Shown piece after piece: positions 18,290 to 26,419 of a DNA stretch of 64,000 nucleotides. Where the stretch lies: the NCBI RefSeq assembly GCF_005491425.1, contig NZ_CP028083.1, positions 2,318,001-2,382,000 of the forward strand, written 5' to 3'. A model generated the notes under the pieces. It saw nothing but the letters and a program-made list of their open reading frames with translations. It had not been told where the DNA came from and made no database searches. The stretch is from Lysinibacillus sp. SGAir0095. Its GTDB lineage: Bacteria; Bacillota; Bacilli; Bacillales_A; Planococcaceae. The position numbers and the translations under genes were made by a program. Positions within the stretch are counted from its first letter, which is position 1. Every line of letters starts with the position of its first letter.

Positions 18290-19249
18290 TTAGGCATTTA
18301 CTTCTTTTTCTTCAAGCCATTTTAACTGTTGTTGAACGAATTCTTCAGAAAGATTGTGAATGGCGATATAGCGATTGCGTTCGTGTTTTGAACATTCAAT
18401 CGTACAACCCCCTAAATGTTTTAGTTCATTCTCTTCAGAACTAATAATTTGTTTGTTACATTCTGGATTCGCACAGTTAATGTAACGTTCGCAAGGTGTG
18501 CCATCGAAATGATCTTTGCCGACAACTACATGCTCAACTTGGTTAATTGGAACAGTTAAACGCTCGTCAAATACGTACATTTGACCATCCCATAGTTGGC
18601 CTTTCGCAACAGGGTCTTTACCATAAGTGGCAACTCCACCGTGTAATTGGCCAACATCTTCACCGATTCCCTCACGTTTTAACCAACCAGAGAATTTTTC
18701 ACAACGAATTCCACCCGTACAATATGTTAGTACACGTTTACCTTCAAATAATTCGCGGTTGTCACGAACCCATTGAGGTGTATCACGGAAAGTTTCTACC
18801 TCTGGGCGAATCGCACCACGGAAGTGACCAACATCATATTCATATGTGTTACGCACATCTAATACGACTGTATTTTCATCCTGCATTTCATTTAAAAATT
18901 CTTCAGGTGATAAATAACGACCTGTAATTTCATGTGGATTGACATCATCTTCTAAGCTTAGATTAACTAGCTCCGGGCGAGGACGTACATGCATCTTCTT
19001 GAAAGCATGTTTGTCTACCTCATCAATTTTAAATACGATACCTTCGAATAATGGATGATTTTTCATCATTTCCATGTAAGCATTTGTATCTTCAATAGTT
19101 CCTGAAACAGTACCATTGATCCCTTCATTCGCTACTAAAATACGACCTTTTAAGTTCATCTCTTTACAAGCCTTTAAATGTTCGGCTGAAAAAGCTGCTG
19201 GATCTTCAATCGTAGTATAATGATAATAAAGCAATACTCTGTAATTCAT
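18290..19249 (-). CDS. trhO: tRNA uridine 5-hydroxylase, rhodanese domain (UPF0176)
   Basis: 319 residues. The N-terminal acylphosphatase-like UPF0176 domain ([14 protein letters not shown]) is followed by a rhodanese domain whose loop [11 protein letters not shown] carries the catalytic Cys177. The C-terminal part has clustered cysteines ([19 protein letters not shown]) that may bind zinc. TrhO enzymes form 5-hydroxyuridine at tRNA position 34 with O2. ATG 19249 follows AGGTGG by 7 bases. Its terminator, six bases after the stop, is the hairpin duplicated by the IS1182-family element. Confidence 0.93.
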   Translation of the reverse strand: MNYRVLLYYHYTTIEDPAAFSAEHLKACKEMNLKGRILVANEGINGTVSGTIEDTNAYMEMMKNHPLFEGIVFKIDEVDKHAFKKMHVRPRPELVNLSLEDDVNPHEITGRYLSPEEFLNEMQDENTVVLDVRNTYEYDVGHFRGAIRPEVETFRDTPQWVRDNRELFEGKRVLTYCTGGIRCEKFSGWLKREGIGEDVGQLHGGVATYGKDPVAKGQLWDGQMYVFDERLTVPINQVEHVVVGKDHFDGTPCERYINCANPECNKQIISSEENELKHLGGCTIECSKHERNRYIAIHNLSEEFVQQQLKWLEEKEVNA

Positions 19250-19500
19250 TTATATTCCACCTATCATGTATATTTGCAAGATATATTGATAGTATATCTT
19301 TTGTTTTAAGGTCTAGTTTTAATCGACAAGACCAAATAAAAACAGCGGATATAATTATATATCACACTGTTGAATGATGCAAGAAAATGGTCTTTTCAAG
19401 ACGTCAGATATAAAATATATCATAAAAATACTAACCAATCCATCATACATAAGTCTGATTTCTTATTTTAGTGAAAGAAATTGATTTTATTCAAAAGAGA

Positions 19501-19566
19501 TTGACAACATTTACAATATATACTAATCTTTTTGTGTAAACTAAAAAAGATATAAGTTAACACAAA
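19501..19566 (+). promoter_or_regulatory. bioY promoter and BirA-type operator
   Basis: TTGACA at 19501-19506, a 17-base spacer and a weak -10 (TAATCT, 19524-19529). Just downstream is an inverted repeat, TTTGTGTAAACT (19531-19542) and AGTTAACACAAA (19555-19566), close to the known BirA operator (TTGTTAACC...GGTTAACAA). Biotin-responsive repression is expected. Confidence 0.65.
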
Positions 19567-19579
19567 GGGGATGTAAGAA

Positions 19580-20128
19580 ATGAAAACGAAAACATATTCA
19601 TATGTCGTTACCGCTTTCGGCGCAGCAATCATTGCTGTACTTGCCCAAATGACAATTCCATTACCACTTATTCCAATTACTGGTCAAACACTAGCAATTG
19701 GACTTATTGTAACGATTTTGGGCAAGAAAAATGGGACCTTAGCCGTTCTATTATATATCTTGCTGGGAGCAATCGGTTTGCCTGTCTTTTCAGGCTTTTC
19801 AGGTGGACTAGCAGTTATAGTAGGACCTACAGGAGGCTATATTATCGGATTTTTAGTACAGGCCTACCTAATGGGATTATATATGGATAAATTTGGAGTG
19901 AACTATACACATTCAATCATAGCCAATTTAATCGGCATGGTAATTACCCTGACTTTTGGTACTACTTGGCTAAAAATTGTTGGGGATTTATCTTGGACAG
20001 CCGCATTTATGGGTGGTGTTTATCCATTTATTATAGTAGGAATTATTAAAGCAGTAGCAGCAGCCTGGATTGGGGTTATTGTTCGCAACCGTTTGGAAAG
20101 CGCTCAACTGCTTAATCAACTTGCATAG
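19580..20128 (+). CDS. bioY: biotin transporter substrate-binding protein
   Basis: 182-residue membrane protein with about six hydrophobic segments. IPLPLIPITGQT near the N-terminus and GPTGGYIIGF in the middle are typical BioY motifs. It is the S-component for biotin uptake; no energising EcfA/T genes are nearby, so it probably shares the housekeeping ECF module. ATG 19580 follows AAGGGGAT. The BirA-type operator upstream and terminator downstream make it a single-gene unit. Biotin is the cofactor of the acyl-CoA carboxylase whose beta subunit is encoded at 51.5 kb. Confidence 0.95.
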   Translation: MKTKTYSYVVTAFGAAIIAVLAQMTIPLPLIPITGQTLAIGLIVTILGKKNGTLAVLLYILLGAIGLPVFSGFSGGLAVIVGPTGGYIIGFLVQAYLMGLYMDKFGVNYTHSIIANLIGMVITLTFGTTWLKIVGDLSWTAAFMGGVYPFIIVGIIKAVAAAWIGVIVRNRLESAQLLNQLA

Positions 20129-20164
20129 GATTGATTCATAAAAAATCATTTCAAATATAAAAAG

Positions 20165-20195
20165 AACGAGCTATTCAAATTACGAATAGCTCGTT
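20165..20195. terminator. bidirectional terminator between bioY and the HAD gene
   Basis: AACGAGCTATTC, loop, GAATAGCTCGTT with T-rich exit on the plus strand and A/T-rich flank on the other; it lies between convergent genes. Confidence 0.85.
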
Positions 20196-20201
20196 TAATT
20201 G

Positions 20202-20753
20202 TTAATAAGAAAATTGCTTCCATTCCTTTACTCGAGGAACGTTAACATTTTGGTTATATGATTGATCTTTAACATAAACCTTTGTAGCTAAGTCTTTTAA
20301 TGTATCAAGAACTGCTGGTTTATCGTCAAAGTAGAAATCTAAATTCAATTGTTTAATAATATCAATTTTCTCTTGGTCTTGCATCCCACAGAAAAATTGA
20401 TCATCATGTATTGGAAACCCTTGATCTCTAACCCATTGACGCGTTCTTTGACAGTATTCCTTTGGGCGGGATGTAATATAGTAGATTTCATGTCCCTCAC
20501 GTTCAAGTTGATTTAATAACTCACTAGCACCAACAAATGCTGGACAATCCGTAAAATAGATTTCCTCTAATAAGCTGTTCCACATCTGCCCACCAGCTTC
20601 TTTGTCTAAACCAAATGCTTCATGTATTTCTACAGTTTTTAATTCACGAAAAATTTCAATCCCGATATTTTGATTGAGCTTTCGATTATAAATACGAAAA
20701 GCATGTTCTCTTAAATTGATGAGTGTATCATCAATATCAAAACCAAATCTCAA
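20202..20753 (-). CDS. HAD-family 5'-nucleotidase (NT5C/YqfW-like)
   Basis: 183 residues. HAD motif I FDIDDTLI at residues 4-11 supplies the nucleophile Asp5 and acid Asp7. Motif II is YYITSRP near residue 91, and motif IV is FYFDDKPAV near residue 136. This is the deoxynucleotidase-like (type C) group that includes B. subtilis YqfW. TTG 20753 follows AGGAG by 6 bases. It is last in a four-gene operon (ribA, ribD, monooxygenase, this gene), 16 bases after the monooxygenase stop. Riboflavin synthesis needs a HAD phosphatase to dephosphorylate the RibD product, so it could play that part; this is inference from context. Confidence 0.85.
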   Translation of the reverse strand: MRFGFDIDDTLINLREHAFRIYNRKLNQNIGIEIFRELKTVEIHEAFGLDKEAGGQMWNSLLEEIYFTDCPAFVGASELLNQLEREGHEIYYITSRPKEYCQRTRQWVRDQGFPIHDDQFFCGMQDQEKIDIIKQLNLDFYFDDKPAVLDTLKDLATKVYVKDQSYNQNVNVPRVKEWKQFSY

Positions 20754-20769
20754 AAAAGCTCCTACTTTC

Positions 20770-21852
20770 CTATGAATAAATTACAAACTGTGTTGCGAAA
20801 TTTTGTTCTTTTTCAATTTGAATCGCTTGTAATTTTTCCACTTCTTTTTTACGTTGCGTGGCACAATTTACCAAATCTATATTTGAAATAGTTTCGTGCG
20901 TTAAAATAGCTGCTAATATATCCGCATCCTTCATCGCACTATTAAGTCCAAATGCTCCAGTTGGTGTCATTGTATGTACTGCATCACCAATCAAAGCTAA
21001 TCCAGCTTTTCCCCAAGTATCCGAGTAATTACTATGCACATCTAGTAAAACAAAATCCTGCCAAGAGTTGATGTGGAGTCGAGCAATTTCTTTTACCTGA
21101 GGAAAGGCTTTTATTAACTTATCAATAAAGGATGTAAAGGGTTGCTTTCGGATTTCAGAATAAGATCCTTCTTTAATATTCCAACCAATCTGAATATAGC
21201 CGTTTACTTGGGTGAATAATGATAGTTGCATACCATCAACAAGTGCCATTTTGATGGACGGTTCCCAATTTTGTGGAGCAGGAATTTTTGCCCATAATAA
21301 ATCATATCCATGTTTCCGTACTGTAACGTCAATTCCCGATTTTTTACGAACCGTTGAAAACCTGCCATCTGCACCAACTACCAAGTTACTCTCAATAGAA
21401 ATTTCTTCACCTTCACGAATTGCTTTTACCCCTGTAAAACAACCTTCCTCATCTTTTAACAATTCTATTACTCTTGTATCTGTCATTAATGAAAAATTCG
21501 AATATTTTTTTGCTTCTTCGATAATAACCGTAAGTAAATGTGCTTGTGGAACATGGATTCCAAGATGGCCTACATTAGGATTGGGATTAATCAATTTGAA
21601 CAGTTTGCCATTATCCCAATACTCTAATGATTCCATTCGAAGTAATCCCAATCGTTCAACTTTTTCAAATAAACCGTGATTCTTTAATATCGCTTCGCCT
21701 TCTTCATTTAAATGTTCACCACGAAATTCTTTTGCAACCTCTTTATGGCGTTCCAATAATGTAACGGAGACATTCTGTTTCGCTAATAAGTATGCAAGCA
21801 ATGCTCCACCTGGCCCAGCACCAACTATGCATACTTCCGTTGTTAATTTCAT
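20770..21852 (-). CDS. FAD-dependent monooxygenase (PHBH family)
   Basis: 360 residues with the three flavin-monooxygenase fingerprints: GAGPGGALLAYLL (residues 10-22) for the FAD dinucleotide, VGADGRFSTVRKKSG near residue 160, and LIGDAVHTMTPTGAFGLNSAM near residue 285. There is no signal peptide, so it is cytosolic and uses NAD(P)H and O2 to hydroxylate an aromatic or heteroaromatic compound. It overlaps the ribD stop by four bases (ATGA), implying tight translational coupling with RibD. The substrate is unknown; the operon suggests a pyrimidine or pteridine made from GTP. It could instead be a dehydrogenase-like member. Confidence 0.88.
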   Translation of the reverse strand: MKLTTEVCIVGAGPGGALLAYLLAKQNVSVTLLERHKEVAKEFRGEHLNEEGEAILKNHGLFEKVERLGLLRMESLEYWDNGKLFKLINPNPNVGHLGIHVPQAHLLTVIIEEAKKYSNFSLMTDTRVIELLKDEEGCFTGVKAIREGEEISIESNLVVGADGRFSTVRKKSGIDVTVRKHGYDLLWAKIPAPQNWEPSIKMALVDGMQLSLFTQVNGYIQIGWNIKEGSYSEIRKQPFTSFIDKLIKAFPQVKEIARLHINSWQDFVLLDVHSNYSDTWGKAGLALIGDAVHTMTPTGAFGLNSAMKDADILAAILTHETISNIDLVNCATQRKKEVEKLQAIQIEKEQNFATQFVIYS

Positions 21853-22955
21853 CTTGTCTCACCTGTAGGATATGCTGTTATACATAAATCTGGCCCAATT
21901 TGCTCAATAGAGTCGAATTCAAGCTGAAGTGCATCATCTATATAATCAATATTCATACCTGCAAATGGCGATTTCGAATGACGACCACCCAATAATTTTG
22001 GTGCAATATATACAATGACTTTATTAATTAACCCTTCTCTTAAGAAGGATGCATTCAATTCTGCTCCACCTTCAACTAGTACATCCGTGATTCCCAATTT
22101 ATATAGTTCATCCAGCATTTCATTCAAATTTAACCCTTGATTGGATTTTGAAACAGTAATAATTTGTACACCTTTTTCAGATAGTTGCTTCACCTTTGTC
22201 TCATCCACATCATGAGCAGAAACAATAATTGTCTGTGCCACTGCTGTATTAGCTACATTAGCATTCAAAGGTGTTTTCAATTCACTGTCTAAAATGATTC
22301 GTATTGGATTTTTCCCTTCTCGATGCGGAAGTCTTGTAGTAAGCGATGGGTTATCAGCTAAAACAGTTCCCACTCCTACTAATATACCATCCATTTCGTG
22401 GCGAAGTTTGTGTACTTGCAAGCGTGCTTCTTCACTCGTAATCCATTTAGATTGACCATTATGTGTGGCAATTTTCCCATCCAATGTCATAGCGAATTTC
22501 GAAACGACAAATGGTTTACTAGTCAACATATTGTGAATGAAGCGTTCATTTAGCTTTCGAGCTTCTTTTTCTAAAAGGCCAACCTCAACTTCAAGCCCAG
22601 CTTCTCTTAATAAATTTATACCTCGTCCTGCAACTGCAGGGTTAGGATCCATTGTCGCTACTACTACGCGGCTAATTCCTGATTCTTTAACTAATTTGGC
22701 ACACGGTGGTGTTTTCCCGTAATGAGAGCATGGCTCCAACGTAACATATAAAGTCGCTCCATTTGCATGATCTCCTGCCATTCTAAAGGCATGTACTTCC
22801 GCATGAGGTTCTCCTGCTTTACGGTGTAAGCCCGTCCCGACAATGACCCCATTCTTTACAATCACTGCACCTACGCAAGGGTTCGGGTTGGTATTCCCCT
22901 TAGCAGAAGCAGCAAGATCTAAAGCTAATTGCATATATTCACGGTCTGATTTCAT
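21849..22955 (-). CDS. ribD: bifunctional diaminohydroxyphosphoribosylaminopyrimidine deaminase / uracil reductase
   Basis: Deaminates the RibA product, then reduces its ribosyl chain. The 368-residue length is usual. The N-terminal deaminase has the zinc motif HAEVHAF and LEPCSHYGKTPPCAKLV (residues 54-90); the C-terminal DHFR-like reductase contains AMTLDGKIAT and VEGGAELNASFL. ATG 22955 is chosen (MKSDREYMQLALDLA); AAGGAG lies about 15 bases upstream, a long spacing. An upstream TTG at 23000 would overlap ribA and has no site. It follows ribA by 19 bases. ribE and ribH, normally beside ribD and ribA in Bacillus, are absent here. Confidence 0.94.
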   Translation of the reverse strand: MKSDREYMQLALDLAASAKGNTNPNPCVGAVIVKNGVIVGTGLHRKAGEPHAEVHAFRMAGDHANGATLYVTLEPCSHYGKTPPCAKLVKESGISRVVVATMDPNPAVAGRGINLLREAGLEVEVGLLEKEARKLNERFIHNMLTSKPFVVSKFAMTLDGKIATHNGQSKWITSEEARLQVHKLRHEMDGILVGVGTVLADNPSLTTRLPHREGKNPIRIILDSELKTPLNANVANTAVAQTIIVSAHDVDETKVKQLSEKGVQIITVSKSNQGLNLNEMLDELYKLGITDVLVEGGAELNASFLREGLINKVIVYIAPKLLGGRHSKSPFAGMNIDYIDDALQLEFDSIEQIGPDLCITAYPTGETR

Positions 22956-22974
22956 CAGTCTACTTACACACTCC

Positions 22975-23718
22975 TTAAACAGGTAATTGCTCTTTAGCAA
23001 TATGACCAGATTTTTTCACTTTTGTTTCAAGGTAATGACGATTTGTATCTGTTAAACCACCCCAAAGAGGAATATGTTCATGAGCTAGGAGACCATGAGA
23101 TTTCAAAGCTGCTAGTTTTTTCGGATTGTTCGTGATTAAAGTAACCGGCTTTGCTCTAAGTGTTTCTAACACACGAATTGCTTCTTCATAATTACGTGTA
23201 TCGTCTTCAAAACCCAATGCGTTATTGGCTTCTACTGTATCATAGCCCTCTTCCTGCAAAATATAGGCTAATGATTTTGAGAACAAACCAATTCCACGAC
23301 CTTCATGATTTGCTAAATAAAAGATTGCTCCACATCCATGTTCAGCGATCATCTTCATGGATTCATGGAGTTGATAGCCACAGTCGCAACGTTGACTTCC
23401 AAAAATATCACCAGTATGACAGATACTATGCATACGAATAATAGCATCATCTGCATTGGCAAAATCGCCATAAACTAATACGGATGATTGTTGCTTCGAA
23501 GCTAATTCCGCATTTACGATGGATTTAAGTATTTCCTCTTTTGTATTAAGCTCGCTATTTACAGTCACCCATGTATACCATTGAAAGGTCGTCTCGAAAT
23601 CACCTTGCTTGATTGGTAATTTCACAGGACCTACCGTACATAAATTTTCTTTATCATCAAACGAAATAATGTTCATTTTATCTTTTAATATACTATTTGC
23701 ATCCATAAGATTTTTCAT
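22975..23718 (-). CDS. ribA: GTP cyclohydrolase II (monofunctional)
   Basis: Opens the imidazole ring of GTP, releasing formate and diphosphate. Zinc cysteines are in HSICHTGDIFGSQRCDCG (Cys100, 111, 113). NHEGRGIGL and a TNNPKK motif follow. At 247 residues it lacks the DHBP synthase (RibB) domain fused to it in B. subtilis RibA, and it has a longer N-terminal extension. ATG 23718 follows AGGTGA by 7 bases. It is first gene of the ribA-ribD-monooxygenase-HAD operon. No FMN riboswitch was found in its leader, unlike the canonical rib operon. Confidence 0.94.
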   Translation of the reverse strand: MKNLMDANSILKDKMNIISFDDKENLCTVGPVKLPIKQGDFETTFQWYTWVTVNSELNTKEEILKSIVNAELASKQQSSVLVYGDFANADDAIIRMHSICHTGDIFGSQRCDCGYQLHESMKMIAEHGCGAIFYLANHEGRGIGLFSKSLAYILQEEGYDTVEANNALGFEDDTRNYEEAIRVLETLRAKPVTLITNNPKKLAALKSHGLLAHEHIPLWGGLTDTNRHYLETKVKKSGHIAKEQLPV

Positions 23719-23767
23719 CAAAGTATCACCTATCTATTCTTTGTCATTAGTGTGTAATTTTCAAACA

Positions 23768-23813
23768 AGTTACTTTTCGTAACTAAGTTTACAATAATAA
23801 GCCAATAAGGTCA
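23768..23813 (-). promoter_or_regulatory. rib-like operon promoter with palindromic operator candidate
   Basis: Minus strand: TTGACC (complement of 23808-23813), a 17-base spacer, TAAACT, then AGTTAC-ttttc-GTAACT (23768-23784) where transcription should begin. The palindrome could be a repressor site. The rest of the 328-base gap to degV (23719-24046) shows no gene or known riboswitch. Confidence 0.5.
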
Positions 23814-24046
23814 ATTCTATTTAATACAATCCATACCACTTTAATAAGATATAAGAAACGTTAATATAAATATAGCTTATGTAGATAATCAAATCAAAAG
23901 CAGTGCATGCACACAATGTAGTTAAATTTTCATTTCCCGCCGACTTCATGACAAGTGTCACATTATTACCAACTATTTATGGTATATAATTTCATTAGTT
24001 CCATTATTTTGTAGAAGTCGATAACGAAACGAAGGAGCATCAAGTA

Positions 24047-24904
24047 ATGACAGTAAAAATAGCTTGGATTACTGATACTTCCGCTTTTGTAGATGATGTG
24101 TTTATAAGAAAATACAACCTCTATGTTCTTCCTATTAATATTATTTTCGAGGATGGTGCACACAGAGAAACGATTGATCTAACAAACGAAGAGTTTTACG
24201 ATAAAATGCGGAAGTCTAAAGTTCTTCCTAAAACTTCACAACCGATTTATGGTGAAATGGTAGAATTATATAGATGCTTAAAGAATGAGGGCTATACTTG
24301 CGGTATTGCCATCCACCCTTCTAGCTTAATATCCAATACACTTAATAGTTCTGTAAACGCTGCTAAGGATGCAGGATTTAAATTATATGCGATAGATTCA
24401 AAAATAGTATCGTTTCCAATGATGAAAATGATCGAGACCGGTTTTACCCTGGTGAATAACGGAGATTCAATCGAAGACGTTGTAGAGGAACTTAACAAAA
24501 TGGCAAATCGCTCGGAGTTAATGGGGATTCCAGCTAATTTGACTCAACTTTATAAAAGCGGCCGTGTTGCAGGAATCTCAGCATTCATCGGTAATTTACT
24601 CAACTTAAAAGTCATTGTTTCGTTTCAAAATGGAAGTGTGGGTCTAAAAGAAAAAGTACGCACTACAAAACGAGCCAAACAACATGCAAATGATTACTTA
24701 AGACAACAAGTCAGACTGTATGCAATCAATGAAGTAGCCATAATCCATTGTCAAAATGAAAAAGATGCCATTCAGTGGAATGAAGAGTTACAGATGGAAT
24801 TTCCTGCATTAAATTTTCTGACACTACCTATAAGCGCTTGTATTGCTGTTCATACTGGCGAAGGGACCATTGGCTTAAGCTGGGTTCGTGAAAAATCGCA
24901 TTAA
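24047..24904 (+). CDS. DegV-family fatty-acid-binding protein
   Basis: 285 residues. WITDTSAFVDD at the start and LYKSGRVAGISAFIGNLLNLK near residue 166 are DegV hallmarks; the family binds a fatty acid between two lobes (FakB-like, partner of the kinase FakA). The kinase is not in the window. ATG 24047 follows GAAGGAG. Divergent from the ribA operon. Its bidirectional terminator has been split by the IS3-family element immediately downstream. Confidence 0.9.
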   Translation: MTVKIAWITDTSAFVDDVFIRKYNLYVLPINIIFEDGAHRETIDLTNEEFYDKMRKSKVLPKTSQPIYGEMVELYRCLKNEGYTCGIAIHPSSLISNTLNSSVNAAKDAGFKLYAIDSKIVSFPMMKMIETGFTLVNNGDSIEDVVEELNKMANRSELMGIPANLTQLYKSGRVAGISAFIGNLLNLKVIVSFQNGSVGLKEKVRTTKRAKQHANDYLRQQVRLYAINEVAIIHCQNEKDAIQWNEELQMEFPALNFLTLPISACIAVHTGEGTIGLSWVREKSH

Positions 24905-24906
24905 CA

Positions 24907-24920
24907 TAAAGAAAAGCCAC
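24907..24920 (+). terminator. left half of the degV terminator, split by an IS
   Basis: TAAAGAAAAGCCAC pairs perfectly with GTGGCTTTTCTTTA at 26406-26419; the IS3-family element sits between the arms in the former loop. With about 1.5 kb between them the hairpin is unlikely to work. Confidence 0.85.
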
Positions 24921-25026
24921 CTAAACATAGTAAAATGTACCCTATAAGATGGACACTTTAAAAAAAGTCCTTCTTGTAGGGTACTTTTGTTTATAATGAG
25001 AAAAAAGATGTTGGAGCGGAATTAGA

Positions 25027-25464
25027 ATGACGAAAAGATTATTAACGAAAAAAGAACAAGAACTGCTAAAAATAAACCCTTATGTAAAGTCAGTCAGCGA
25101 GAAAGCGATTACCTATACCGACGAATTCAAACGTCATTTTATTGCAGAAAATGAACAGGGGAAGCTACCTAGAGATATCTTCGAGGAAGCTGGCTTAAGT
25201 GTGGACTTAATTGGAATGGATCGTATTAAAACAGCGGGGAAACGCTGGCGTGCAGCCTATCGTAATTCTGGCATTGTAGGTTTACAAGATACTCGTAAAA
25301 TGAATTCCGGCCGACCTTCTGAACGGAAATTAACCCCAGAAGAAAAAATCGCCCGTTTAGAAGCGAAAAACCAGTTATTACGTGCAGAAAATGAACTACT
25401 AAAAAAGCTCGATCTACTCGAAAGGCAGATGTTGAAGAAGAAATCACAATCGAAACGAAACTAA
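25027..25464 (+). CDS. IS3-family transposase OrfA
   Basis: 145 residues: helix-turn-helix DNA-binding region (YTDEFKRHFIAENEQGKLPRDIFEEAG has been split here into its parts YTDEFKRHFI and LPRDIFEEAG) and a C-terminal leucine-zipper-like coiled coil (IARLEAKNQLLRAENELLKK). The slippery sequence AAAAAAG at 25401-25407 (CTA AAA AAG) allows a -1 shift into OrfB, giving the OrfAB transposase. ATG 25027 follows GGAGCGG. Confidence 0.88.
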   Translation: MTKRLLTKKEQELLKINPYVKSVSEKAITYTDEFKRHFIAENEQGKLPRDIFEEAGLSVDLIGMDRIKTAGKRWRAAYRNSGIVGLQDTRKMNSGRPSERKLTPEEKIARLEAKNQLLRAENELLKKLDLLERQMLKKKSQSKRN

Positions 25465-26357
25465 AATTTGAATTAATCCACCAGACGCTTCAAAAGTATA
25501 AACTAAAGCGTATGGTGAGCTATCTATGTAAGGTAATGGGTGTGTCTCGTTCAGGGTTCTATCATCATTTTGATGAAAAATCAGCGCAAAATCGTGCCAA
25601 ACAAGATGAAGCAGATGAAGTGGTGAAAGACATCATTTTAAAGGCGTATCATTTCCGAGGACGTAAAAAGGGAGCACGCCAAATTAAAATGACGCTTCAA
25701 AGCCAATATAGCATCACCTATAACTTAAAGCGGATTCGCCGCATTATGAAGAAATTTAACATCAACTGTCCAATTCGCAAGGCAAATCCTTATCGAAGAA
25801 TGGTCAAAGCGACGAAAGAACACCGCATTTATGCGAACGAATTAAAACGCAAATTTAAACAAGGTATAGTGAGTAAAGTGTTATTGACAGACATCACATA
25901 TTTGCCATATCGAAACGGCAAACGTGCATATTTATCAACGATTAAGGACGCTGAAACGAACGAAATTCTAGCTTATGAAGTGTCATCTTCTTTACACTTG
26001 GACATCGCTCTGAATACGTTGAAGAAATTAAAAAAACATTCGCATTTAGCAGAAGATGCCTTTATCCATTCCGATCAGGGTTTCCATTATACAAGCCCGA
26101 TTTACCAGGCATTGGTGAAGAAAATGGGTTTAGGTCAGTCTATGTCACGGCGAGGAAACTGTTGGGATAATGCGCCTCAAGAATCATTCTTTGGGCATTT
26201 AAAAGATGAAACAAACTTTAGCAATTGTGAAACGCTTGAAGAAGTAAAACGTGAAATCAAAAGTTACATGACCTACTACAATCATTATCGTGGGCAATGG
26301 AATTTAAAAAAGCTGCCGCCTGCAAAATACAGACAGCAGCTTCAACAAGTTGCCTAG
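25404..26357 (+). CDS. IS3-family transposase OrfB (integrase domain, read by -1 frameshift)
   Basis: The frame is open from the A6G slippery site through to 26357; an internal ATG at 25512 could start a separate 281-residue OrfB. The DDE triad is in LLTDITYLP, IHSDQGFHYTSP and NAPQESFFGHLK, with the HTH_21-type YGIRR-like region upstream (KGARQIKMTLQ). Catalytic residues are all present. It ends 39 bases before the right end of the element. Confidence 0.9.
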   Translation, partial: KARSTRKADVEEEITIETKLKFELIHQTLQKYKLKRMVSYLCKVMGVSRSGFYHHFDEKSAQNRAKQDEADEVVKDIILKAYHFRGRKKGARQIKMTLQSQYSITYNLKRIRRIMKKFNINCPIRKANPYRRMVKATKEHRIYANELKRKFKQGIVSKVLLTDITYLPYRNGKRAYLSTIKDAETNEILAYEVSSSLHLDIALNTLKKLKKHSHLAEDAFIHSDQGFHYTSPIYQALVKKMGLGQSMSRRGNCWDNAPQESFFGHLKDETNFSNCETLEEVKREIKSYMTYYNHYRGQWNLKKLPPAKYRQQLQQVA

Positions 26358-26405
26358 GCTCTTTTTCAAAATGCCCTTTACAAAGGGTACACTTTATAGA
26401 ATTAA

Positions 26406-26419
26406 GTGGCTTTTCTTTA
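26406..26419. terminator. right half of the split degV/exonuclease terminator
   Basis: GTGGCTTTTCTTTA, complement of 24907-24920, overlapping the stop codon of the exonuclease gene. In the uninterrupted site it would have served both convergent genes. Confidence 0.85.

Larger units (their letters stand above)
24931..26396 (+). mobile_element. IS3-family insertion sequence (IS150-like)
   Basis: 1,466 bases with imperfect inverted repeats: TAAAATGTACCCTATAAG at the left, and TAAAGTGTACCCTTTGTA as the complement of the right end; similarity continues for about 32 bases. It is flanked by the 3-bp duplication TAG (24928-24930 and 26397-26399). It encodes OrfA and OrfB linked by an A6G frameshift site. 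The insertion point is the loop of a 14-bp terminator stem. Both frames look intact, so it may be mobile. Confidence 0.9.

Noticed and set aside
23719-24046. FMN riboswitch upstream of ribA
   Set aside because: None of the conserved RFN blocks are visible on the minus strand; only a promoter and a palindrome were found.
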